Source: Streptomyces sp. NBC_00289
Lineage (GTDB): Bacteria > Actinomycetota > Actinomycetes > Streptomycetales > Streptomycetaceae
Assembly: GCF_041435115.1 (NCBI RefSeq)
Contig: NZ_CP108046.1
Location: forward strand, 10,562,180-10,626,179
Reading direction: 5' to 3'
DNA: 64,000 nucleotides
Shown: positions 52,960 to 61,352 of the stretch, piece by piece
How the letters are laid out: every line of letters starts with the position of its first letter
Position numbering within the stretch: the first letter of the stretch is position 1
Program-made: the position numbers and the translations under genes
The notes under the pieces: generated by a model
What the model saw: the letters and a program-made list of their open reading frames with translations, nothing else
Told to the model about the DNA's origin: nothing
The model's database searches: none

Positions 52960-53571
52960 TCAGGCCCGGACGGCCGAGTCGGCGGTGCGCAGGGCCTCGC
53001 GGGTGGCCTCCAGCAGCGGCGCGGAGATGCCGCCCGCCTCCAGGTCGGCGGCCGTGATGCGGCCTGCCTCCAGGCCGCAGAACAGGTTCCCCAGGCAGAC
53101 CGACAGGGCGCCCAGCTCGTAGCGCAGGCCGTGCGGGGTGACCGTGCGCGCGCCCACCAGGAACCCGTGCCGGTCGTAGGGGGCGGCGTTCACCAGGTCG
53201 CGCACGGTTGGGTAGTCGTCGGAGGTGGACCCCCGGAAGCGGGTGGCCCGCAGGAAGGCCACCATGGCGCGGTCCATGCGGAAGGTGCCCGGCTTGGTGT
53301 GGTCGTCCTCGTCGGCGGCCTCGACCAGCCGCCCCACGGGCTTGGTGCCGGTCCAGCCGGAATTCGACGGGGTGGTGTCCCTGCCATGAACCTCGGCGTT
53401 CCGCACGTGCGCGTACGTGCTGTAGACGGTGGTGCCGCCAGGGCTGCGCTCCTCGTGTCCGGCCACCTTCTCGACCAGCCAGACCGGCTCCGAGCCGGGC
53501 CGGTAGGCGGTGAAGTCCTCCCGGTCGAAGACCAGCATTCCGGCGGTGATGTCGTGTCCGTAGGTGCCCAT
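52960..53571 (-). CDS. Hypothetical protein (203 aa)
   Basis: ATG 53571 with GGGAG 6 nt upstream. The N-terminal half is β-rich (HDITAGMLVFDREDFTAYRP; VWLVEKVAGHEERSPGGTTV); the centre and C-terminus are helical (TFRMDRAMVAFLRATRFRGS; LSVCLGNLFCGLEAGRITAA). No domain recognised. It is first after the promoter/hairpin unit at 53613-53669. Confidence 0.6.
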   Translation of the reverse strand: MGTYGHDITAGMLVFDREDFTAYRPGSEPVWLVEKVAGHEERSPGGTTVYSTYAHVRNAEVHGRDTTPSNSGWTGTKPVGRLVEAADEDDHTKPGTFRMDRAMVAFLRATRFRGSTSDDYPTVRDLVNAAPYDRHGFLVGARTVTPHGLRYELGALSVCLGNLFCGLEAGRITAADLEAGGISAPLLEATREALRTADSAVRA

Positions 53572-53612
53572 GTGCGGCTCCCTGTCTGCTCGGTGTGGGT
53601 CGGTCGGTGGCC

Positions 53613-53630
53613 GGTGAGCTGCCGCTCACC
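53613..53630 (-). promoter_or_regulatory. CGGCAA-type leader hairpin, copy 8 (loop CGGCAG)
   Basis: Perfect 6-bp stem GGTGAG / CTCACC; the loop is CGGCAG, the only one-base loop variant seen. Confidence 0.8.
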
Positions 53631-53640
53631 CGCAAAATCA

Positions 53641-53669
53641 ATAATACACCTTCAGGGGAAGGTGTCCCC
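53641..53669 (-). promoter_or_regulatory. Promoter with TATTAT-TGATTTT core
   Basis: -10 TATTAT (53646-53641) then TGATTTT; -35 is weak (GGGGAC at 17-bp spacing). A 7-bp inverted repeat CACCTTC/GAAGGTG (53647-53664) lies between -35 and -10 and could be an operator. The promoter overlaps the end of the adenine methyltransferase gene. Confidence 0.6.
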
Positions 53670-54557
53670 GCCGCCGCCGCCGTCGCCGAACCCGGCCGGC
53701 TGCGCGGCCCTGGGTGCCACACGGGCGTGCTCGGCCTTCGGCTGGTGCGGGCGGCTGGCCACGGCTTCCTGCGTCGCGCGGGCGGTGGCCTGCTCCGCCT
53801 GGGCCTCCAACTCGTCCTCGTCGCGGTTGTGCACCACGATTTCAACGGCCGGTGAGGCGTCGCGCCACTGGTCGCGGTACTCGTCCGTGGGGATGCCGGG
53901 GTTGGGGCGGAGCTTGATCCCGGTCTCGCGGTGGAAGCGCTCGTACGCGGGTGAGTCCTGCGAGACGAATCCGGTCTCGGTGCGGAACGGGGCTGACTCC
54001 CTCGGGATGATGAACGCCCCTCGCCGGGCGAGCGTCTCGGCGATCGCGATCACGTGGAACTCGAACAGCGGCCCTCGGTACCTGGGGGCGTTGCCGCTGC
54101 GCTTGATCCGCCCGAACGGCGGGTTGCTGATCGCGCAGTCAATCGGACCGAGGTTCAGGCGCGGAACGTCGAGCACGTCAGCACAGATCCACGTCGCCTC
54201 CGGCAGGACGCGCCGCCCGACACGCACATACTCCGGGTCCTTCTCCACACACACGATCTCGCGCGGCGGCAGACGCTCCCAGCGCCGGTTCCAGTAGTCG
54301 CGGGCGTGCCAGGCCAGGCGTCCGATGCCCGCGCACAGGTCGATGATGCGGTCACCCGGGATGACGTGGTGGAGTTCGCCGGCGAGCTCGGCCGGTGTGA
54401 AGAACGCGCCGTCCAGGGTGCGGCCCATGTTCGCGGACTCGTGGAAGTGGTCGAGAACGATTTCCCGCTCCTCCACGGTCAAGTCCCGTTCCATGTCAAC
54501 CAGTTCGCACGCCCGGTGGTGCTGCTTGGTCTGTTCCTTGCTGAGCTTTCCGGCCAT
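53652..54557 (-). CDS. N6-adenine DNA methyltransferase
   Basis: The 301-residue protein has an N-terminal helical segment (KQHHRACELVDMERDLTVEE), then GAFFTPAELAGELHHVIPGD, the SAM motif RIIDLCAGIGRLAWHARDYW, VCVEKDPEYVRVG, and the catalytic NPPF in DCAISNPPFGRIKRSGN. It ends in a Gly-rich tail. ATG 54557 follows GCGGCATGTC. Likely an orphan methyltransferase: no restriction gene is adjacent. Confidence 0.83.
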   Translation of the reverse strand: MAGKLSKEQTKQHHRACELVDMERDLTVEEREIVLDHFHESANMGRTLDGAFFTPAELAGELHHVIPGDRIIDLCAGIGRLAWHARDYWNRRWERLPPREIVCVEKDPEYVRVGRRVLPEATWICADVLDVPRLNLGPIDCAISNPPFGRIKRSGNAPRYRGPLFEFHVIAIAETLARRGAFIIPRESAPFRTETGFVSQDSPAYERFHRETGIKLRPNPGIPTDEYRDQWRDASPAVEIVVHNRDEDELEAQAEQATARATQEAVASRPHQPKAEHARVAPRAAQPAGFGDGGGGGDTFP

Positions 54558-54610
54558 GACATGCCGCCTTTCGCGGTGGTGAGGGGGAGAGGTTCTGACG
54601 CGGGTTGTCC

Positions 54611-54630
54611 GGACCGCTGCAGGGCGGTCC
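54611..54630 (-). terminator. Hairpin, probable terminator
   Basis: Perfect 7-bp stem GGACCGC / GCGGTCC, loop CCTGCA in the transcript, between the 54691-55863 gene and the adenine methyltransferase. Confidence 0.55.
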
Positions 54631-54690
54631 TGTGTCCGAGGGGGAGCCATGACGACGGCGTCCGCGCTGCGCGCCATCAGGAGGCGTTCG

Positions 54691-55863
54691 TCAGGTGTCA
54701 GTCGGCGGCTGGAGGTTGCTGCACCGGAGACCCCACCCGCGCGCGGGGTCGTGCTCCGCCACGTACCAACCGCACGTCCCGCACCGTGGCCCCCATGCCT
54801 GGGGTACGGCGGTGGGTTCGGCGACGTACACGTCTGCGGACTTCCAGGGGAAGCCTCGCGGGGCGAACCGCGCCGACCCGTCCGGCATGAGCAGTGCCCA
54901 GCCGTCCGGCCAGTCGATCGGGCCAGGGCGCGTGGCTTCGGAAACAGCCTCACGGACGGCTGCTTGCGTCCAGACTTGCGGAAGGCGACCGTGTCCGGTG
55001 ACCCGGTACGCGTCAGCCGTGATGTACCGCTCCGGGTGGGTGATGATGACGCCGGAGTCGCGATCCGGCGTGAACGTGATCGCTGAATGCCCGTTGGTCT
55101 GGCGGTAGATGATCGTTTCGTCGTCTGTGATGGTGGCCTGGCTGGACAGCCAGAATTTGAGTGATCCGCCGAGGAATGCGCGTACCGCGTCGCCGCTGAG
55201 GTGAGGCCGACCGTATCCGGGGGCCTCCTGCACGGGGATGCCGGTGTCGTCGTGGTGGATGGTCTGCGTGTACCGCGCGTACATCCGCGCATCGCGGACC
55301 AAGATGCGCGGACGGGGCGCGCCGTCGTACCACTGCGGCAGCGGCACAGTCTCCAGCTCTGTACCCGGCAGCGGACTGCCGGGCTGGATCCATCCCGCTT
55401 CCTTGCCCGCTCGGCACATGGCGGGCGCGTCACGCACCCACGCGAGGAACTCGCCGAAACCGTCGGCATAGCGGCCGTTGCGCTCGGACACCTCTCCCCA
55501 GTAGGTGCCGCCGTACCAGACGCACCGGGCGGTGAGTTCAGCGACTGTGGTCGGCGTCGGGAACGCACCGGTCAGGGTGATCGTGCGTACGTGGGCATCT
55601 TCCACGATGCCCTGGGAGGTGACGGTGACGTCCCACCCGTTCGCTGTCGCTGCCTCGACAGGTGTGCGCGCCCGCGTGGGCAGCTCGGCGACTTCGGCGG
55701 CGGACGGTGCGGCGGGGCGGGCCGCGGGAGTGTCTCCGGTCGGCTCGACCCTGGGGCCGGCTCCGCCGTCCGTCTCCCACGCCTCGACGGTGCCTGGGTC
55801 GGTGACGGCGGCGCCCGGGTCCGGGTGATCGCCGGTGAGCTGAGAGGGGAGGTGTGTGGACAT
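54691..55863 (-). CDS. Hypothetical protein with a C-terminal Cys pair
   Basis: The 390-residue protein has an N-terminus bearing VTDPGTVEAWETDGG, a short motif repeated in the DUF3560 protein. The middle includes ATANGWDVTVTSQGIVEDAH, also echoed there, and the C-terminus CGTCGWYVAEHD may bind metal. It is cytoplasmic. ATG 55863. It shares modules with the 57195-61229 protein, pointing to shuffling of small domains within this block. Function unknown. Confidence 0.6.
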   Translation of the reverse strand: MSTHLPSQLTGDHPDPGAAVTDPGTVEAWETDGGAGPRVEPTGDTPAARPAAPSAAEVAELPTRARTPVEAATANGWDVTVTSQGIVEDAHVRTITLTGAFPTPTTVAELTARCVWYGGTYWGEVSERNGRYADGFGEFLAWVRDAPAMCRAGKEAGWIQPGSPLPGTELETVPLPQWYDGAPRPRILVRDARMYARYTQTIHHDDTGIPVQEAPGYGRPHLSGDAVRAFLGGSLKFWLSSQATITDDETIIYRQTNGHSAITFTPDRDSGVIITHPERYITADAYRVTGHGRLPQVWTQAAVREAVSEATRPGPIDWPDGWALLMPDGSARFAPRGFPWKSADVYVAEPTAVPQAWGPRCGTCGWYVAEHDPARGWGLRCSNLQPPTDT

Positions 55864-55881
55864 GGGGGGCTCCGCTCGGTG

Positions 55882-55906
55882 GGCCGGGCGCCTGGGGCGC
55901 CCGGCC
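55882..55906 (-). terminator. Hairpin terminator
   Basis: Perfect 11-bp stem GGCCGGGCGCC / GGCGCCCGGCC with a 3-nt loop, 14 bp beyond the stop of the upstream gene. Confidence 0.8.
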
Positions 55907-55920
55907 GGTCGGGTGTCGGT

Positions 55921-56738
55921 TCAGGCGGTGGGGGTCGGCTCGGGCTGCGCCGTGGTGACGGTCAGGTTCTCGGCGCACAGGTCGGCGGCGACCACGTCCA
56001 TGAACTCGGTGTCGGCCTGCTGGTCGCGGCTGCCGGGGGCGTACCAGTACTGGTTCTTGCGGTGCCACTTGAAGCCGTGGCGCTTGAGGACCTCGGCGGC
56101 GCCGTCGCCCAGACGGGTACCGGTGACTGTCGTCCCGTCCTCGCTCGTGTGCTCGAGGGTGAGTCCCTCCGTGCCGTCCTCGCCCTCCTCCTCGCCCTCC
56201 TCCTGGGCGTGCGCCGGACGGGGGGCCTGGGCGGCGGCCTGCTCCTTGGCGGCGGCCCAGCGCTGGGGCAGGACGACGTCACTGGCGATCTGCCACATCT
56301 GCTGCGGGGCCCAGTTCTCCTTGATGACGTGGCCGTCGATGACGCAGGCGTCGAGCATGCCGCTCGTGGGCGGCTCGGTGCCGTCGTGGGCCTCGGACCA
56401 CAGGGCGGCGGCGGCCTTCAGTGCGTCATCGGAGACGTCCCGGTGGGTGTTGATGCCGTCGACCAGCGGCTTGCCGGTGACCTTCCGACCCTTGACGGTG
56501 ACGGTGACCGTGTTGTCGGTGGACTCGTAGCGGTCCTCCATGCCGTTGAACTGCGCGCCCTGCATGGGGCGGTGTGCTCTTCGACATCGGCCGTGCAGGG
56601 GCCGTCGGTCCAGTAGACGGAGATCCACGCGGCGGCGGTACCGGTGCCCTTGCGCACACTGAACTTCACGCTGGGGAACGCGCTCTTCAGGCGGTTCCGG
56701 AGTTCGGCGGCCACGTCCTTGGTGTCGATGTAGTCCAT
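55921..56738 (-). pseudogene. LPD29-like protein sharing a module with the DUF3560 protein; frame break in a C-run
   Basis: ATG 56738 gives MDYIDTKDVAAELRNRLKSA-FPSVKFSVRKGTG ... CTADVEEHTAP, resembling the LPD29 domain of large polyvalent proteins. At CCCC (about 56563-56566) sense moves frame and continues MQGAQFNGMEDRYESTDNTV to 55921. The C-terminal HTSEDGTTVTGTRLGDGAAE and APGSRDQQADTEFMD match the HTHEDGTTVEGSAKGDG module of the 57195-61229 protein. One missing C would explain the break. The intact product would be ~272 residues. Confidence 0.62.
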
Positions 56739-56775
56739 GCCCTGTCCCTCTGCTGCGAGTTGGGTTGGTGGTGGG

Positions 56776-56789
56776 TGAGTTGCCGCTCA
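56776..56789 (-). promoter_or_regulatory. CGGCAA-loop leader hairpin, copy 9
   Basis: 4-bp stem TGAG / CTCA around the exact loop, 37 nt before the LPD29-like gene and 12 nt from the -10 box. Confidence 0.72.
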
Positions 56790-56801
56790 TACCTGAAATC
56801 A

Positions 56802-56830
56802 ATAATACGCGCTTACGGGGGGAGGTTCAA
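56802..56830 (-). promoter_or_regulatory. Promoter of the LPD29-like gene
   Basis: -35 TTGAAC (56830-56825), 17-bp spacer, -10 TATTAT (56807-56802) then TGATTTC. Confidence 0.75.
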
Positions 56831-56843
56831 CGCTTCCGCCGTA

Positions 56844-57101
56844 TCAGTCGGCACTGAACACACATTCGCCGTTGACCGTGATCCGGATCGGGATCGTTCC
56901 ATCCGGGCTGATCAGGTCGCCGGGTACCTCGCCGGTGTCCAGATGGACGGACACCACCAGGCCTTCACCGCAGCTCCAGTAGGCGTAGACCTGGGTCCCG
57001 CCGGTCTCCAGGCACGGCAACGTGCCCCGCTGCCTCCGGTGCTGGTGCAGAAACCGCGCGCTTCGGTTCAGGGTGGTCGCTCGGCGCTTGCTCAGTCGCA
57101 T
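56844..57101 (-). CDS. Small hypothetical protein (85 aa)
   Basis: A basic N-terminal half (MRLSKRRATTLNRSARFLHQ) is joined to a β-rich half (VVSVHLDTGEVPGDLISPDG). ATG 57101 with AGAGGAAG upstream. It lies between the terminator at 57134-57157 and the promoter at 56802-56830. No family recognised. Confidence 0.55.
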   Translation of the reverse strand: MRLSKRRATTLNRSARFLHQHRRQRGTLPCLETGGTQVYAYWSCGEGLVVSVHLDTGEVPGDLISPDGTIPIRITVNGECVFSAD

Positions 57102-57133
57102 AGCTGTGCTTCCTCTGAGGAATCCTGGGAGGC

Positions 57134-57157
57134 GGCCGGCGCCGTGGGCGCCCGGCC
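57134..57157 (-). terminator. Hairpin terminator
   Basis: GGCCGG-CGCC / GGCG-CCCGGCC stem with one bulge, about 38 bp beyond the DUF3560 gene stop. Confidence 0.6.
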
Positions 57158-57194
57158 ATGGGTGGTCATGCGGTGGGGGTCGGTGTGGAGACGG

Positions 57195-60100
57195 TCAGGC
57201 CGGCGGCGATGGCGGCAATGAACCCGGTGTCGGGGAGGGCTCCGGGGTGATGTCGCGCGGGTCTGCTGGGATCGGCTCACCTGCCAGGGCGGCCCGCATC
57301 TGCTCGGCCGACATGCGCCCGCTCACCTCGTTGTAGGGGAGCGTGTACGTGCTGCCCTTGTGCCGGGTCTCAGCCGTTGCCGCGCGGGTGACCACGCGGC
57401 ATCCATCGACGGCACCGACGGCGCCGCCGTCAAACGCGGCGTGGATGTGCGGCACGGTCACCGTCTTGGCGTTGACCCGGGTCACCTCGTACCAGGACCC
57501 CCGCCACTGCACGAAATCGCTCGCCACGAAGTCGGCCCGTCCCCACACCTTGAAGCCGCGCCGCTCCGCCTCCTTGATCGTCTCCGCCCAGTACGTCAGT
57601 TCTTCGTCGTACTCGGCCAGACGGCGCGTCAGCTCCTCCCGGCGCGCCTCGGACGGCTCGCGTCGCCACACATCAGCCGTGCGGCCCTTGTCGTCAACGC
57701 CGTCGCGCTCCCGCAGCACGCCGCGCCGCTCCGCCTCCAGCTTCTCGATACGGCGCAGCGTGCGCCCCGGGTTCTTCCGGTACCGCTCGTAAGCCTCCGC
57801 CGCCTGGGCGCGGTTGGCCCAGTAACCGGCCCGCTCGCCCTCGGCGATGCTCTTGCGCATCGCGTTGTGCATGCGCTCCTGGTCCCTGCGGGCGCGCCCC
57901 TCCGAATGGTGGCCCACCAAGATCGGCTGACCCATCCAGAACCGTTCGCCGATCCGGTCCGAGGCATCCCGCGCAGCCTGCGACGATGCCGCCGCACGTC
58001 CGGACCGGTCCGCGAACCGCTCCGTCCGCTCCTCGGCCGCATCCACGCGGGCGGCCTCCCGCTCCGCAAACGACATGCCCTCTTCGATCACCACAGCGCA
58101 CGACAGGCCGAGTGCGCGCACCGCCTCCGCAGCCCGGTTGATCTTCCACCGGTCGGCGCCCTTGTAGCGGCTGCCGCGGATGAAGATCCCGGGGTTGCGG
58201 CGGTAGGTCCAGCCCAGCGGGCGCAACGCTTCCCACACCCCGTCGCCCTTGGCGGAGCCCTCAACGGTGGTGCCGTCTTCGTGGGTGTGCCGGATGACGA
58301 TGTCCGCCGCTTCGGCCTCCTCCTCCGCCTCCGCGACGTCCCCGGGCAGGGTGAGCGCGCGCAGTGCCGCCGGAGTGTGCCCCATGACCCGTGCGGCGCA
58401 CTCGGCGCAGCGCGGAGCACAGCCGGGCACGTCCCACAGCAGCACCCCGAACCCGCCACACGTGTTTGCCGCCGCGCAGTCACCGCGCCCGGCAGGCTTC
58501 ACCCAGTCGATCGGCATAACCGCCGCAGCCGCGGCGACGGGGGCCGGGGTGTCGACGCCCGGCACCGTGCCGCCCTCTGCATCCCACACGTCCGCCCCGG
58601 ACGGGTCGGACACCACGTCAGCCGCCCGCGCGGACACCTCGTCACGGGTTGCCGGCGGGGGGAGCTCTCCGCCGTCCCGCGCGAGCGCTCCGCCCTCGCC
58701 ATCCCACCCGTCCAGGTCGACCGCATCGGCGTGCGCGTCCGGCCGCGCGTCCTCGGCCAGAACACCCGGCGCCTTGCACTGCTGGGCAACCGTGGCGTTC
58801 ACCGCGTGGAGCGTCGCCACGGTGTCCAGCCGGACCCCGTCCACCCATGCACCCGACGCGGTCACGTCGTACAGACCGGCCGACCACACCGCGCGCACTT
58901 CCCCCGGAACCTTGCCCGTGGCCCGCCCCCCGGCGCGCACGGTCACCGTGGTGCCCTGGCGCTGCATTGCGACGGTCCACCCGTTCGCCGTCGCCGTCTC
59001 GGCGAACGCCACGGCAGCCATGGGCAGCCACACACCCGGCGCCGCCTCCGTCTCCGCCACGACCGGCGCACCCGCGTACCCGTTCTGCCAGTCCTCCAAC
59101 TGAGCCGCCGTCGGCGCCTTACCCTCCGCCGGGATCTTCGGCGCGTTCCACGGCTGAACCAGGGCCTTGACCGATGCGGACGCCTGCCCCTTCTCAATCC
59201 CGCTCGTACGCCCGTGTGTCTTCTTCGACGGGAGGTCACGCCCGATCAGCGCTCGCCCCTCGTCACGGGCCGACACGGCGTCCGCGAGGAGATCCACGAA
59301 CGCGCGACGCTCCGCCATGCCCGGTGCGTGTTCCATGTCCGGCGACACCTCAGCGCACGCCGGAAGCTCGAACATCACCGCCGCTCCGCCATCGGCCGAC
59401 GCCCACGCCCCACGACCCGCCGGAATGTCACCGGCTGCCGCACGGGCCAGGAACTTGCGACCGGACGCCGCACGCTCCCCGGCCTCCCTGGCTTCCGACT
59501 CCAGTGCGGACAGTTCACGCTCACGCCACCGCACCACATCCCGCGCACCCTGGCGCCGCTTGTCTGCGGCCCACGACACCTCACGCGCACGCGCGGACCA
59601 CGCCCCCGCCGTCTCCTCCGCAACCCACACATCCGGCCCCAGCACACCTGCCGACCGGCGTACTTCCTGGTGAAGGTCGTACGCATCCCGCCGCCACGCC
59701 GCGCACGTCTCCGCGTGCTCCTCCGCCACCGTCAGCCGCTCAAGCGCCACGGTCAGCGCACGGCGCGCAAGCTCCGTAAGCCACGCCCGCGACACCCGCA
59801 CCGTGCCCTCATACGGGCCACGGAACGCTACCGGGAAAACCCCACCCCCGTTGCCGTGGCAGATCACCGGCAGCACCTCAACCGCGCCCCCGTCGGTCTC
59901 CCACCCGTCCACCCCGCCGGGGTCCGACACGACGTCGGGCAACACCGCCGGAACGTCCGGTGTCACGCCGCTACCGGCCGGAGCGTCGCCGGTCGGAACC
60001 TCGGTCTTCTCGGCCGGCCCCTCCCACCCCGGGCGGGTGATGCGCAGCAGGAACGCTGACGCCTGGGGCCGCAACCGCCCAGCAACCGCGCGCGGTTCCG

Positions 60101-61229
60101 GCGCACGCTCCGCGCACTCCTGAGCCGACGGCATGTCAAGCCCGAACCAGCGCACGACGGCGAGAGCGTCACGCGCTTCCCAACGGGCCGTCTCGACGTC
60201 GCCCCGCCCGTACGCGGACTCTGCCCCCTCTGCGCACTCTTCGGCCTCACGGACCGCACCCCGGGCGCTGTCGTACTGCTCGTCCGTCAGCCCGTCCCAA
60301 TCGATGCGCTGAGCGAACGCACGGACCGTGTCGAGGGCAGCGCGCGCCATGCCGACCGACACGGCCGTCTGCGCGTTCTCCTCCGCCTTCTGCGCCGCCC
60401 TCTTCGCATGGATGCCGTACACGCGCGCCGTCTCGGCCGTCGCGCGCAGCACCGCCGCCGGACGCTCCGCGATCACGTACGCGATAGCGGCCCCCGTGAC
60501 CTCACCCCACGTACCGCGCACGTCCCCCGTCGGAAGGGTCACGGTGTGTCCGCCGCCCGACTTGAAATGGAAGCGGAACGGGAACCGCTCACCGCACACG
60601 GACAGTTCCGACAGCAGGTCGGAGCGCCGGAACTCCCCCTCGTAACGGTCGCCCAGCGACCGCGCCTCCATCGCTTCCGGCCACTCCTCCGCCGCCCTAC
60701 GCGCGCGCTCGACTTCCGCCACGGACGGCGCCTTATGGGCACGCTTTCGGGGGGCCGAGGTCTCCGCCGCGGTCTCGGCCGGACCGGGCGCCGGAGCGTC
60801 CGCCCGGTCCGGCGCGGTCGGCTGTGTGCGGGCGGTGGGCGCCTCGGCGGTCACCAGGTCCGCGACGGCGCGCCATGCGATGCCCTGGGCGGCCGTCTGG
60901 CCGTAGCGGGTGAGGGTGGCGCCGTCCCAGCGGTGTCCCCGGGCGGTGAGGCGCCACACGCAGCGCAGGACGGTTTCCCCGGCCTCCTGGCGGGCGGTGA
61001 GCAGCAGTGCGCAGTGTCCGGGCTGCGTCTGGACGGTGGCCGTCCATCCGGCCTCCTCGGCCTGGGCGGTGAGGCGGGCCAGGTTGCGGGGGAGGGCCAC
61101 CCCTCGGGCGTCCGCCGTGTGGGGCTGGTCGGCGGGCGGGGCGGTGGGCGCCGGCACTTCGGCAGGGGTCGGGGCCGGCGCCTGGGCGGGGGCGCTCGTG
61201 CTGCTGGCGGGGCGCGTGGTCGCGGTCAT
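57195..61229 (-). CDS. Large DUF3560-domain protein
   Basis: The 1344-residue protein has an N-terminal unit (LARLTAQAEEAGWTATVQTQ ... GETVLRCVWRLTARGHRWDG), a helical region with FRFHFKSGGGHTVTLPTGDV, and coiled-coil-like segments (~500-620). A second copy of the N-terminal-type unit follows (VAFAETATANGWTVAMQRQG). Repeated WExxGG-type motifs lie near ~440, 850 and 900. The DUF3560 domain (~975-1110) holds HTHEDGTTVEGSAKGDGVWE, GSRYKGADRWKINRAAEAV and RIGERFWMGQPILVGHHSEG, followed by a long basic coiled coil. DUF3560 is found on plasmids and phages, function unknown. ATG 61229 with GGAG upstream. Confidence 0.75.
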   Translation of the reverse strand: MTATTRPASSTSAPAQAPAPTPAEVPAPTAPPADQPHTADARGVALPRNLARLTAQAEEAGWTATVQTQPGHCALLLTARQEAGETVLRCVWRLTARGHRWDGATLTRYGQTAAQGIAWRAVADLVTAEAPTARTQPTAPDRADAPAPGPAETAAETSAPRKRAHKAPSVAEVERARRAAEEWPEAMEARSLGDRYEGEFRRSDLLSELSVCGERFPFRFHFKSGGGHTVTLPTGDVRGTWGEVTGAAIAYVIAERPAAVLRATAETARVYGIHAKRAAQKAEENAQTAVSVGMARAALDTVRAFAQRIDWDGLTDEQYDSARGAVREAEECAEGAESAYGRGDVETARWEARDALAVVRWFGLDMPSAQECAERAPEPRAVAGRLRPQASAFLLRITRPGWEGPAEKTEVPTGDAPAGSGVTPDVPAVLPDVVSDPGGVDGWETDGGAVEVLPVICHGNGGGVFPVAFRGPYEGTVRVSRAWLTELARRALTVALERLTVAEEHAETCAAWRRDAYDLHQEVRRSAGVLGPDVWVAEETAGAWSARAREVSWAADKRRQGARDVVRWRERELSALESEAREAGERAASGRKFLARAAAGDIPAGRGAWASADGGAAVMFELPACAEVSPDMEHAPGMAERRAFVDLLADAVSARDEGRALIGRDLPSKKTHGRTSGIEKGQASASVKALVQPWNAPKIPAEGKAPTAAQLEDWQNGYAGAPVVAETEAAPGVWLPMAAVAFAETATANGWTVAMQRQGTTVTVRAGGRATGKVPGEVRAVWSAGLYDVTASGAWVDGVRLDTVATLHAVNATVAQQCKAPGVLAEDARPDAHADAVDLDGWDGEGGALARDGGELPPPATRDEVSARAADVVSDPSGADVWDAEGGTVPGVDTPAPVAAAAAVMPIDWVKPAGRGDCAAANTCGGFGVLLWDVPGCAPRCAECAARVMGHTPAALRALTLPGDVAEAEEEAEAADIVIRHTHEDGTTVEGSAKGDGVWEALRPLGWTYRRNPGIFIRGSRYKGADRWKINRAAEAVRALGLSCAVVIEEGMSFAEREAARVDAAEERTERFADRSGRAAASSQAARDASDRIGERFWMGQPILVGHHSEGRARRDQERMHNAMRKSIAEGERAGYWANRAQAAEAYERYRKNPGRTLRRIEKLEAERRGVLRERDGVDDKGRTADVWRREPSEARREELTRRLAEYDEELTYWAETIKEAERRGFKVWGRADFVASDFVQWRGSWYEVTRVNAKTVTVPHIHAAFDGGAVGAVDGCRVVTRAATAETRHKGSTYTLPYNEVSGRMSAEQMRAALAGEPIPADPRDITPEPSPTPGSLPPSPPA

Positions 61230-61260
61230 GTCGGGTCACTCCAGGTCGGGTTGGTGCCGG

Positions 61261-61276
61261 GTGAGTTGCCGCTCAC
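61261..61276 (-). promoter_or_regulatory. CGGCAA-loop leader hairpin, copy 10 (DUF3560 gene)
   Basis: 5-bp stem GTGAG / CTCAC, exact loop; the flanks CCGG/CCGG can extend it past a single bulge. It lies 31 nt before the start. Confidence 0.82.
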
Positions 61277-61310
61277 ACCGGGAGGCAGGGCAGGGGGAGG
61301 CAGGGGCGTT

Positions 61311-61346
61311 CCCGCCGGGGCCGGTCGGGCGACCGGCCCCGGCGGG
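61311..61346 (-). terminator. Long perfect hairpin terminator
   Basis: 16-bp perfect stem CCCGCCGGGGCCGGTC / GACCGGCCCCGGCGGG with 4-nt loop, 6 bp beyond the stop of the 61353-61997 gene. Confidence 0.85.
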
Positions 61347-61352
61347 TGGTGC

